From: Candidatus Altarchaeales archaeon
GTDB taxonomy: Archaea > Altiarchaeota > Altiarchaeia > IMC4 > QMZM01
Direction of reading: 5' to 3'
Length of the DNA: 11,482 nucleotides
Assembly (NCBI GenBank): GCA_003663115.1
Contig: QMZJ01000027.1
Span: 1 to 11,482 of the forward strand
The number at the start of each line of letters is the position of its first letter. Positions within the stretch are counted from its first letter, which is position 1. Of this stretch, positions 1 through 5,772 are shown piece by piece. A model generated the notes under the pieces. That model was not told where the DNA came from, did no database searches, and saw only the letters and a list, made by a program, of their open reading frames with translations. The position numbers were made by a program, and so were the translations under genes.

Positions 1-6
1 GATAAA

Positions 7-588
7 ATGAAAAAAATTGGAATATGGTTAATTCTGGCTGTTATGTTAATAGCATCCACAACAACAGTTTATGCGGTTCCGACAACAATTGATTTCGAAG
101 ACCTTGGTCATCTTGATTATGTTGGAACCCACTATCCGGGATTAACATTCTCGGCAACAGCGCAGGCTCTAAAGAAACCCGATTACAATTATGAGGGGTA
201 TCCGCCACACTCGGGAGACATAGTGATATTCTCTCTCACCCAAAACAGCATTACGATCACATTTGATAGCCCAGTCACGATGGTGGGGGCATGGATCACC
301 GCGGGAGTTTCTGATATTACACTAACGGCATACGATGAAGATGGTAATGTCCTTGACTCCGCTACTGTTTCTGTAAATTATAGGTCAAATGACTATGCAG
401 AGGTAAATTCACCGGGAATAAAATATGTCACCATCTCCGATTCAGGCAATCTTTGGACAATGGATGACCTGACATACGATTATGGTGGATTTCCGGCCCC
501 AGAGTTCGCAACACCAGCAGTTGCAGTAGCAATCCTCTTAACAACACCGGCGTTCTCATATCTGATTGTGAGAAAGCGGGGGGTATAA
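7..588 (+). CDS. Secreted PEF-CTERM surface protein
   Basis: A 193-residue exported protein of unknown specific function. Residues 1-23 form a signal peptide: a Lys-Lys start, a hydrophobic core and a likely cleavage after VYA. The middle (about 26-160) is a beta-rich domain opening with IDFEDLG and a YPGLTFS stretch, a style common in PEP/PEF-CTERM surface proteins with a carbohydrate-binding-like sandwich. The C-terminus is a sorting signal: PAPEF at about 163-167, a hydrophobic helix to about 188, then a basic RKR tail. In archaea this PEF-CTERM signal is thought to be processed by an archaeosortase (ArtC type), which would put the protein on the cell surface. No sortase gene lies in the window. 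The promoter is cut off by the window edge, so the ATG at 7 is taken on the strength of the complete signal peptide. A hairpin with a T-tract follows the stop. Confidence 0.85.
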   Translation: MKKIGIWLILAVMLIASTTTVYAVPTTIDFEDLGHLDYVGTHYPGLTFSATAQALKKPDYNYEGYPPHSGDIVIFSLTQNSITITFDSPVTMVGAWITAGVSDITLTAYDEDGNVLDSATVSVNYRSNDYAEVNSPGIKYVTISDSGNLWTMDDLTYDYGGFPAPEFATPAVAVAILLTTPAFSYLIVRKRGV

Positions 589-599
589 TCCAATCTGAG

Positions 600-628
600 C
601 ACGTCCCTTCGGACGTGTCTTTTCTTTT
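600..628 (+). terminator. Hairpin plus T-tract after the PEF-CTERM gene
   Basis: A perfect 7-bp stem, CACGTCC (600-606) with GGACGTG (611-617), closes a CTTC loop. It is followed at once by a pyrimidine run rich in T (618-628). It lies 12 bases after the stop codon. It looks like an intrinsic terminator. In archaea the T-tract would be the active part and the hairpin may be secondary. Confidence 0.65.
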
Positions 629-913
629 ACCATTAACCCGATACATCAATTATGATGTGCAGCGTTCTGTACGGTTCTTCCAGATCCTCCTTATACAGCA
701 GGAACCTCAGCTTCTGGGTTCCATTTCCCCTCGCGGAGAACACGAACTTCCTTTCAAATGTCTCGTTGTGGCTCAACCGGATCGGTATCTCCCCTATAAG
801 TTCATCGGCCCACATTACCCGAATTGTGTAGTTGGTCGGTGCATACTCGTGATTTACAACACCCAGGATCACGGGCCGTTTTCTACCCCGACTCTTCTCT
901 GTAAGGTTGGATC

Positions 914-930
914 CCGGCAGTGGCCTTATT
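914..930. repeat. 17-bp exact repeat, copy 1 (other copy 6172-6188)
   Basis: CCGGCAGTGGCCTTATT occurs here and at 6172-6188 in the same orientation. Read on the minus strand both copies are in the same codon phase and encode IRPLP. This copy lies in the degraded upstream part of the DUF1616 remnant. The other lies in the B-domain of the GINS gene. Confidence 0.7.
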
Positions 931-937
931 TTTATAC
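929..937 (+). promoter_or_regulatory. TATA box of the abiE operon
   Basis: The T-rich TTTTTATAC is centred near 934. An archaeal transcription start would then fall near 960, inside the palindrome at 950-973 and about 30 bases before the AbiEi start codon. Confidence 0.5.
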
Positions 938-949
938 TTTTGGTTACAT

Positions 950-973
950 ATAGTTATCATTTATGATAACTAT
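950..973. promoter_or_regulatory. 24-bp palindrome, likely AbiEi operator
   Basis: Arms ATAGTTATCAT and ATGATAACTAT are perfect reverse complements (11 bp each) around a TT spacer. The site sits over the predicted transcription start of the abiE operon and 17 bases before the AbiEi start. AbiEi antitoxins of characterised AbiE systems bind inverted repeats in their own promoter and repress it. This palindrome is therefore the obvious candidate operator. The function is inferred; the symmetry is directly visible. Confidence 0.65.
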
Positions 974-990
974 GGTATGTTAAAAGTAAA

Positions 991-1704
991 ATGAAGAGGA
1001 TGGTTCTGGTAAACGAATTAGAAAAATACCCCGTTTTCACCCTGAAAACTGTGGCAGATATTATAGAAAAGGACAGGAATTATGCCAAATTGGTTGTCTA
1101 CAGGCTGAAAAATGACAGACTTATCCTTGAAATCGAAAAGAACAGGTACACCCTACAGAAAGACCCCCTGATAGTGGCAAGTAATATTATCTGGCCATCT
1201 TATATCTCGTGCTGGTCGGCTTTACGCTACTATAACCTGACGGAGCAGCTTCCACAGGTTATCTCGGTAATGACGACAAGGGCAAGAAGGAAAAGGGAGA
1301 TCATCTTCAATAATACAAGGATAGTATTCACGAAGATAAAGCCAAAATACTTCTTTGGCTACAGAAAAGAAAGACACGGAGATTTTAATATTTTTATTGC
1401 GGAGAAAGAAAAGGCCCTGATAGATTCCGCACTCTTCAAAAAAATCTCTTTTTCAGAGATCGGCGATATAATAAAAGACAATATAGCTACAATTAATGTT
1501 AACCTGCTTGTTGATTACCTGATTAAAATCAGAAATAAGGCCTTAATAAAGAGATTTGGCTTTTTGCTTGAAGACCTGGGTATAGATACTTACGATAGAG
1601 TTAAAGGATTTCTCGATTACAAGTACATACCATTGGATTACGCTCTGGCGGCAGAAGGTAAAAAGGACAAGAAATGGAGGGTGATCAAAAATGCTGGATT
1701 ATGA
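991..1704 (+). CDS. AbiEi-family antitoxin / transcriptional regulator
   Basis: A 237-residue protein with the layout of AbiEi (COG5340). Residues about 4-58 form a winged-helix domain: YPVFTLKTVADII, then YRLKNDRLILEIEKNRYTL. A larger C-terminal antitoxin domain follows, with WPSYISCWSALRYYNLTEQ near 69-87, RHGDFNIFIAEKEKALID near 129-146, and a helical tail. The role is to neutralise the downstream nucleotidyltransferase toxin and repress the shared promoter. The stop overlaps the toxin gene by 14 bases, so translation is coupled. A palindromic candidate operator lies just upstream. No good Shine-Dalgarno site precedes either the ATG at 991 or the one at 1000. I kept 991, but the first three residues are uncertain. 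Confidence 0.85.
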   Translation: MKRMVLVNELEKYPVFTLKTVADIIEKDRNYAKLVVYRLKNDRLILEIEKNRYTLQKDPLIVASNIIWPSYISCWSALRYYNLTEQLPQVISVMTTRARRKREIIFNNTRIVFTKIKPKYFFGYRKERHGDFNIFIAEKEKALIDSALFKKISFSEIGDIIKDNIATINVNLLVDYLIKIRNKALIKRFGFLLEDLGIDTYDRVKGFLDYKYIPLDYALAAEGKKDKKWRVIKNAGL

Positions 1705-2452
1705 GGAACTAAAGAATATTGCCCAGCTAAAGAGGCTATCCCTGGTGAACACAGAAAAGGATTATTTACAGGATTTGATCCTCTTCGGCATCTACTCCAA
1801 TATTGGTAGGGAGCTCATCTTCAAAGGAGGGACATGTCTCTACAAAGTCTACAAGTTGAATAGATTCTCCGAGGATCTGGACTTCACCCTGACGAAAAGA
1901 TTGGATATGGAGGGAATAACTAAGAAGGTGATCTCAGACCTGATGTTGCTTAACATCAGAGGCAGAATAAAGGAGATTAAAGAATACCGTGGTGGAATGA
2001 ATATCAGATTATTGCTGAATGGACCCCTCTACAGGGGAGGGAAGGAAACACAATGTTTTATCCCTCTGAATATAAGCAAGAAAGAACAGGTCCTGCTTGA
2101 GCCAAGGAGAGAATCCATTATGCCCTTATACAGGGAAATTCCAACCTTTGAGGTTTTTGCCATGCCGGAAGAGGAGATCCTGGCCGAAAAGGTCAGAGCA
2201 ATCCTGACAAGACAAAAACCGAGAGATATTTATGATCTATGGTTTTTACTGACAAGAAAGAATATAGTTTTTGACCCCAGCCTGATAGACAGAAAGCTGG
2301 CCCTTTATGACCTGAGATTGGACCTCACGGAATTGAGAAATAGAATTGAGAGGATGAAAGGTTTGTGGGAAATAGACCTTAAAAATCTGATGACTGGTGA
2401 ACTGCGGGAATTTGATAGGGTTAAAGAGGAATTATTTGAGAAATTGAAGTAA
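1691..2452 (+). CDS. AbiEii-family nucleotidyltransferase toxin
   Basis: A 253-residue DUF1814/AbiEii protein, the toxin of a type IV toxin-antitoxin or phage-defence pair. All family motifs are visible. FKGGTCLYK (44-52) is the nucleotide-binding Gly-Gly motif. SEDLDFTL (60-67) gives the metal-binding Asp62 and Asp64. EEILAEKVRAI (161-171) is followed by RQKPRDIYDLWFLL (174-187), the usual Lys and Arg-Asp motifs. Relatives transfer nucleotides to RNA, in some cases tRNA acceptor ends, and stop growth. Here that is family inference. A strong Shine-Dalgarno site (GGAGGGTGATC, starting at 1677) precedes the ATG, inside the end of the antitoxin gene. The reading frame is intact, so the pair is probably functional. 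Confidence 0.87.
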   Translation: MLDYEELKNIAQLKRLSLVNTEKDYLQDLILFGIYSNIGRELIFKGGTCLYKVYKLNRFSEDLDFTLTKRLDMEGITKKVISDLMLLNIRGRIKEIKEYRGGMNIRLLLNGPLYRGGKETQCFIPLNISKKEQVLLEPRRESIMPLYREIPTFEVFAMPEEEILAEKVRAILTRQKPRDIYDLWFLLTRKNIVFDPSLIDRKLALYDLRLDLTELRNRIERMKGLWEIDLKNLMTGELREFDRVKEELFEKLK

Positions 2453-2454
2453 AT

Positions 2455-2552
2455 TGTCACCCTTGATTTCACCTTCAATCCATCCGACCATATTTGAGGT
2501 TATTCCAGTAATCTACATTCTTTAATCGATAGGTTGCTCATTAAGGGTGTCA
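2455..2552. repeat. Possible 98-bp miniature inverted-repeat element
   Basis: TGTCACCCTTGA (2455-2466) and TTAAGGGTGTCA (2541-2552) are inverted repeats matching at 10 of 12 positions. They begin two bases after the toxin stop codon and lie between the convergent ends of the toxin and the membrane protein genes. There is no ORF inside and no clear target-site duplication. It could be a tiny non-autonomous element or a bidirectional 3'-end structure. Chance is not excluded. Confidence 0.25.
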
Positions 2553-2642
2553 GGTATGTGAGTGGATAGAACACCAAATTTTGCTGCAGGCATCCAGAAG
2601 ATGAAGCCGAAGCCCGGGCTGGTTGACGGATGGATAGATATT

Positions 2643-3197
2643 CTAAAGCCAGTCCCCTATTGCGTGTTGCAGGGCGTCTCTGAAGTTCAGGTGTTTGCGC
2701 CTCTGATGGTAAAGAATGTCGTGGATGAAGACGCCGATGAAGATTATCACGGCGTATATTGCCATTCCGATTTCGTGGGAGTTAACTATGCTGGAAGAAA
2801 AGTCGGGGGTCGCCTGGATATCTACCTTGGGGATGGATACCATCATGTCGCTCACTGGGTAGAATATCTGAACGGGGCGTCCCACCATGTCCGCGATTAA
2901 ATGCCCCGTGAGCATTATGGTTAACAGTAAGAAGAAGACCTGGAATTTATCGGATGGGCTGTTTCTCTCGAGATAGTAGGATATCAGGAACAATGTGAAG
3001 GGGATCAGAAAAACGATGAAGATGTTGTGGAATGGGCAGCGTTGCGTTGCATATCCCAGCGAAAGTAGGAAATGGTCCAGGTCTATTAGTATGGAACAGA
3101 AGCTTATGAAGACGATCAGGCTCAGTTTGTGCTTTCTGTGCAGACCCATCGCCAGACCGGCCAAGAGCGCGAGGATGAAGTGGGATAGTGTGTCCAT
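2643..3197 (-). CDS. YdjM/DUF457-like membrane metal-dependent hydrolase
   Basis: A 184-residue integral membrane protein with about five hydrophobic segments (roughly 5-19, 26-49, 57-77, 85-103, 142-160). Polar residues sit where the YdjM/DUF457 family places its putative metal site: His6 in MDTLSHF, ILIDLDH (Asp39, Asp41, His42), FHN (His57), and GHLIAD (His99, Asp103). Family members are called inner-membrane metal-dependent hydrolases, but their substrate is unknown, so no reaction is assigned. The length is typical. The gene is alone on this strand, convergent with abiEii. Its start is preceded by AT-rich sequence without a Shine-Dalgarno site. The folded element at 3246-3318 lies 49 bases upstream and could be part of its leader. 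Confidence 0.75.
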   Translation of the reverse strand: MDTLSHFILALLAGLAMGLHRKHKLSLIVFISFCSILIDLDHFLLSLGYATQRCPFHNIFIVFLIPFTLFLISYYLERNSPSDKFQVFFLLLTIMLTGHLIADMVGRPVQIFYPVSDMMVSIPKVDIQATPDFSSSIVNSHEIGMAIYAVIIFIGVFIHDILYHQRRKHLNFRDALQHAIGDWL

Positions 3198-3245
3198 ATT
3201 TTAATATTGTTTATTTCTCGGGTAAAAATTCCATTGAATCTGAAT

Positions 3246-3318
3246 AGAGACCAGGTTGTTGAAGTCGATCTCTTGAAGAGATCCTACGCCACACGGAATT
3301 CCCCGTGACCCGGTCTCT
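3246..3318. other. Three-armed inverted-repeat element, candidate structured RNA
   Basis: Three nested stems are readable by eye. The closing stem pairs 3246-3252 (AGAGACC) with 3312-3318 (GGTCTCT), and after one mismatch 3254-3256 pairs with 3308-3310. The second arm, 3267-3283, is a perfect palindromic hairpin GATCT-CTTGAAG-AGATC. The third, 3292-3307, is CACGG with CCGTG around a 6-base loop and stacks directly on the closing stem. The whole is 73 bases. A TTTATAAA box at 3338-3345 would start a minus-strand transcript near 3315, at the edge of the closing stem. The shape recalls a tRNA (7-bp closing stem, 5-bp arm with a 7-base loop), but there is no TTCRA-type T-arm on either strand. It could be a small RNA, a leader structure of the 2643-3197 gene or a DNA cruciform. 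Confidence 0.45.
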
Positions 3319-3337
3319 CTGCGTCTATCTCTCTCCC

Positions 3338-3345
3338 TTTATAAA
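3338..3345. promoter_or_regulatory. Symmetrical TATA box, possibly bidirectional
   Basis: TTTATAAA is a perfect palindrome, so it can read as a TATA box both ways. Rightward, the predicted start is near 3368, about 10 bases before the small ORF at 3378. Leftward, it is near 3315, at the end of the three-armed element. Activity in either direction is inference. Confidence 0.45.
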
Positions 3346-3377
3346 CGTGAAAACAAAAGAATTAGTTGGTGAAAGAG

Positions 3378-3515
3378 ATGAAAGAAGAGAGGATATACCC
3401 GGAATGGAAGAAAATCGAAAATCCAGAACCCGAAGATCCTGATACAGTCTCCTTGAGGAGCATGGGTAAATTAAAGATATTTAAGCCACGATTGTCTAAT
3501 TTGTTATGGCCTTAA
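3378..3515 (+). CDS. Small 45-residue hypothetical protein
   Basis: A short frame starts at ATG 3378 with MKEERIYPEWKKIENPEPED and ends at a TAA at 3513-3515 after NLLWP. I do not recognise the family. Three things argue that it is real. A TTTATAAA box sits about 36 bases upstream, the right distance for a short leader. A GGTGA ribosome-binding site lies 5 bases before the ATG. The composition is protein-like: a charged, proline-rich first half and a basic, hydrophobic second half. There is no signal peptide, membrane segment or metal motif. It stands alone between the folded element and the nfu operon. A chance ORF remains possible. Confidence 0.4.
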   Translation: MKEERIYPEWKKIENPEPEDPDTVSLRSMGKLKIFKPRLSNLLWP

Positions 3516-3560
3516 CTATATACTTTTAATCCACTGGATATAAAATTGGGAAAGTTAGGG

Positions 3561-3568
3561 TTTATATG
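3561..3568 (+). promoter_or_regulatory. TATA box of the Fe-S operon
   Basis: TTTATATG is centred about 30 bases before the ATG at 3594, which suits a leaderless or nearly leaderless transcript. Other AT-rich boxes at about 3517-3527 and 3539-3546 are alternatives. Confidence 0.45.
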
Positions 3569-3593
3569 GAGGCAATAGATAATCTGAAACAAA

Positions 3594-3818
3594 ATGGATA
3601 CGAGAGAAGAGGTGAAGAGGGTTATAGAGAAGATAAGGTCGGCATTACAGGCCGATGGAGGGGATATAGAACTGATAGATATAGAGGGGGAGATAGTTAA
3701 AGTAAAGCTACGAGGGGCGTGTGCTGGTTGTCCACTGGCTCAGATGACCCTGAAAGGCTTTGTGGAAGATGCCATTAAGAGAAATGTCTCTGGGATAGAG
3801 AAGGTAGAGGCGGTGTGA
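3594..3818 (+). CDS. NifU-like (Nfu) C-terminal domain protein
   Basis: A 74-residue stand-alone Nfu domain. ALQADGGDIELIDIEG (17-32) is the family's DGGD signature. GACAGCPLAQMTLKG (41-55) supplies Cys43 and Cys46, which in this family hold a [4Fe-4S] cluster at a subunit interface and deliver it to target proteins. The length is normal for the single-domain archaeal and bacterial form. It is the first gene of a run that leads through CutA into SufC and SufB, so it is probably the cluster carrier for that scaffold. A TATA box sits about 30 bases upstream and there is no strong Shine-Dalgarno site, so the message is probably leaderless. The cytoplasmic location follows from the absence of any signal sequence. 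Confidence 0.9.
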   Translation: MDTREEVKRVIEKIRSALQADGGDIELIDIEGEIVKVKLRGACAGCPLAQMTLKGFVEDAIKRNVSGIEKVEAV

Positions 3819-3832
3819 TGCCAGGAGGTGGA

Positions 3833-4147
3833 ATGATTCTGATCTACATAACATGCAGGGAGAAATCCGAAGCGAGGAGGATATCTGAACATCTACTAAA
3901 GAAGCGGTTGATCGCCTGCGCCAATATATTCCCGATTGAGAGTATGTACTGGTGGAAGGATAAAATTAATGAAGAAAGGGAGTTCGTGGTTATAGCGAAA
4001 ACATTAGAGGAAAAATTTGATGAGATCAGAGGGGAAATTAAAAAAGTTCATAGTTACGAGGTTCCCTGTATACTGAAGATAGAAGTGGAGGCAGATGAGG
4101 GGTTTCTGGAATGGGTTGAGGGAGAGGTAGAAGATGCTCGCCGTTAA
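3833..4147 (+). CDS. cutA: CutA1-type divalent-cation tolerance protein
   Basis: A 104-residue CutA1 protein, a small cytoplasmic trimer with a ferredoxin-like fold. Its exact role is unsettled; copper and other divalent-ion tolerance is the classical description. Visible family marks are MILIYITC at the start, RLIACANIFPIESMYWW (25-41), EFVVIAKT (50-57) and HSYEVPCI near 72-79. I chose ATG 3833 because AGGAGGTG (3823-3830) sits just upstream and the family usually begins with this strand. The frame also opens at GTG 3815 or ATG 3818, overlapping the nfu stop and adding MMPGGG or MPGGG. The 3' end overlaps sufC by 14 bases, so cutA is inside the Fe-S operon, which suggests a link to metal or cluster handling. 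Confidence 0.9.
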   Translation: MILIYITCREKSEARRISEHLLKKRLIACANIFPIESMYWWKDKINEEREFVVIAKTLEEKFDEIRGEIKKVHSYEVPCILKIEVEADEGFLEWVEGEVEDARR

Positions 4148-4850
4148 AGATCTTGTGTTGGAGAGGGAGGGGAGGAGGATACTGCATGGGGTGAACCTTG
4201 CGGTGAATGATGGTGAAATTCACGCCATTATCGGCCCGAACGGTTCCGGGAAATCCACCCTGGCATATGCATTGATGGGCTGCAGGGGCTATGAGCCGAC
4301 CGAGGGGAATATAATCTTCAATGATACCGATATAACGAAGTTAAGCATAACGGAGAGAGCCAAGATTGGAATCACGCTGGCATGGCAGGAACCTGCGAGG
4401 TTTGAGGGTTTAACTGTAGATGATTACCTCTCCCTCGGGAAGAAGAATGACGTAAGGGAGGCATTGGAAATGGTAAACCTGAATCCGGAGAGGTATCTGA
4501 ACAGATCCATTGAAACACTGAGTGGTGGCGAGAGGAAAAGGGTCGAGCTCGCATCTATAGTAACTCTGAAACCAAAGCTGGCGATACTGGATGAACCGGA
4601 TTCGGGTATTGATTTCGTTTCCCTGAATGACCTACTTGAGCTCATGATCGAATTAAAAAAGGACACAACTGTCCTTCTCATAACACACAGGGAGGAGGTG
4701 GCGGCAATCTCGGATAGAGCAACCCTGCTCTGTGATGGTTATGTCGTAAAGGATGGCACTCCTTCGGAAGTGACGAAGTACTTCAGAGATGTGTGCAAGG
4801 TATGTCCATCGGAAAAATATTCCGAGGTGAGGATGGAACATGGGGTTTGA
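4134..4850 (+). CDS. sufC: SufC-type ABC ATPase of Fe-S cluster assembly
   Basis: A 238-residue ABC ATPase that powers the SufB scaffold rather than a transporter. It shows Walker A GPNGSGKST (34-42), Q-loop WQEPARF (Gln85), signature LSGGERKR (129-136), Walker B LAILDEPDSGID (149-160, Asp153/Glu154) and switch His185 in ITHR. The SufC-typical ERKRVELA and DEPDSGID wording separates it from transporter ATPases. The C-terminus is extended, with a CKVCPSEKY segment whose Cys221 and Cys224 form a CxxC. Such cysteines are absent from E. coli SufC and may bind metal or a cluster. It overlaps cutA upstream by 14 bases and sufB downstream by 11, so translation is coupled. A GAGAGGTAG ribosome-binding site precedes the ATG. 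Confidence 0.93.
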   Translation: MLAVKDLVLEREGRRILHGVNLAVNDGEIHAIIGPNGSGKSTLAYALMGCRGYEPTEGNIIFNDTDITKLSITERAKIGITLAWQEPARFEGLTVDDYLSLGKKNDVREALEMVNLNPERYLNRSIETLSGGERKRVELASIVTLKPKLAILDEPDSGIDFVSLNDLLELMIELKKDTTVLLITHREEVAAISDRATLLCDGYVVKDGTPSEVTKYFRDVCKVCPSEKYSEVRMEHGV

Positions 4851-5772
4851 GGGAATACTAAAGGCTTATGAACTCTCCGGTGGAAAGCCGGAGGATCTTG
4901 GATCGAAAGATACGGCGAGCCTGGTAGTTGAGGGAAATAAAATTCTCGATTTAAATGTTGTTGAAGGAATTATCGTAGAAAAGGAGGAAACGGAAACGGG
5001 AGTAAAGGTAAGGATTATAGTGAAGAAGGGACGAAGGATCAAAAAAACGATACACCTGTGCTTCGGTGTTCTCCCGAAAGAAGGTTTACAGGAGATTATC
5101 TCTGAAATAATAGTTGAGGAGAACGCAAGCGCGGATATTAAAGCCTGCTGTACCTTTCCGAATGCCAGAAGGGTTAAACATGTAATGAATGCAAAATTCA
5201 TCCTTGAGAAAGATTCATCTCTCTCATACCAAGAAACACATTTTCACGGACCCTACGGGGGAATAGAGGTGATCTCAAGGGCGAGGATGATAGTGAATGA
5301 AAATAGTATATTAAAAACAAATTTTTCATTGGTAACTGGAAGGGTTGGAAAACTGGATATCGACTATGAAGTGGATGCAAAAAAGAATTCAATTACGGAA
5401 ATTCTCACAAAGGTTTACGGAAAGGATAACGACGAGATCAAAATTAAGGAGGGGATTAGATTAAATGGTGAAAATGCAAGGGGTGTTATAAAAAGCCGGA
5501 TTGCGGTGAAGGATAACGCCACGAGTGAGGTCACAAATATCACGGAGGGGAATGCACCATATACTCGAGGTCATGTTGATTGTATTGAAATTATCAGGGA
5601 TAATGCAGAGGCCAGGGCCGTTCCGATAGTCTCAGTAAAAAATGAAACGGCAAAGGTAACGCATGAGGCGGCAATTGGAACGATTGATAAAAAGGAATTG
5701 GAGACATTGATGGCCCACGGTTTGGAGAGAGATAAGGCGGTTGATATGATTATTGAGGGGATATTAAGATAA
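4840..5772 (+). CDS. sufB: SufB/SufD-family Fe-S scaffold, short archaeal form
   Basis: A 310-residue SufB/D beta-helix protein, shorter than E. coli SufB (about 495) because most of the N-terminal region is missing. The C-terminal core is intact: GHVDCIEII (Cys248), then KVTHEAAIG (His275, Glu276), then DKKELETLMAHGL and a closing helix. By motif position, Cys248 and Glu276 correspond to the essential Cys and Glu of E. coli SufB, so I call it the catalytic scaffold rather than SufD. Cys74, Cys103 and Cys104 are further cysteines. With SufC it forms the two-gene minimal arrangement found in anaerobic archaea, with no SufD, SufE or SufS gene here. The start has a GAGGTGA site upstream and overlaps the end of sufC by 11 bases. 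Confidence 0.92.
   Translation: MGFEGILKAYELSGGKPEDLGSKDTASLVVEGNKILDLNVVEGIIVEKEETETGVKVRIIVKKGRRIKKTIHLCFGVLPKEGLQEIISEIIVEENASADIKACCTFPNARRVKHVMNAKFILEKDSSLSYQETHFHGPYGGIEVISRARMIVNENSILKTNFSLVTGRVGKLDIDYEVDAKKNSITEILTKVYGKDNDEIKIKEGIRLNGENARGVIKSRIAVKDNATSEVTNITEGNAPYTRGHVDCIEIIRDNAEARAVPIVSVKNETAKVTHEAAIGTIDKKELETLMAHGLERDKAVDMIIEGILR

Larger units (their letters stand above)
633..953 (-). pseudogene. 5'-truncated DUF1616 membrane-protein remnant
   Basis: The minus frame ending at 633 encodes the last part of a DUF1616 protein. From a GTG at 872 it reads VILGVVNHEYAPTNYTIRV and ends in FLLYKEDLEEPY, then HIIIDVSG. That matches the extracytoplasmic C-terminal domain of these archaeal proteins, where GVxNHE is a hallmark. 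The normal multi-helix N-terminus is missing. The frame stays open upstream to a TAA at 954-956, but only as a basic, non-family-like stretch containing IRPLPGSNLTEK. No ATG is available. The gene appears to have lost its 5' part where the AbiE promoter and palindrome now lie, so that module may have arrived here by insertion or rearrangement. A short independent gene starting at the GTG (79 residues) is less likely. Confidence 0.6.

Noticed and set aside
615..953. Plus-strand 112-codon frame opposite the DUF1616 remnant
   Set aside because: It is antisense to recognisable DUF1616 sequence, has no family resemblance and has a poor start.
2562..2900. Plus-strand 112-codon frame over the end of the membrane protein gene
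   Set aside because: Most of it is the antisense shadow of the 2643-3197 gene. The first 27 codons alone give no recognisable protein and have no ribosome-binding site.
3246..3318. tRNA gene, with a UCA loop on the minus strand or UGA on the plus strand
   Set aside because: The closing stem and one arm fit, but no T-arm with a TTCRA loop exists on either strand, no long variable arm is present as tRNA-Sec or tRNA-Ser would need, and no CCA or normal D-arm is seen.
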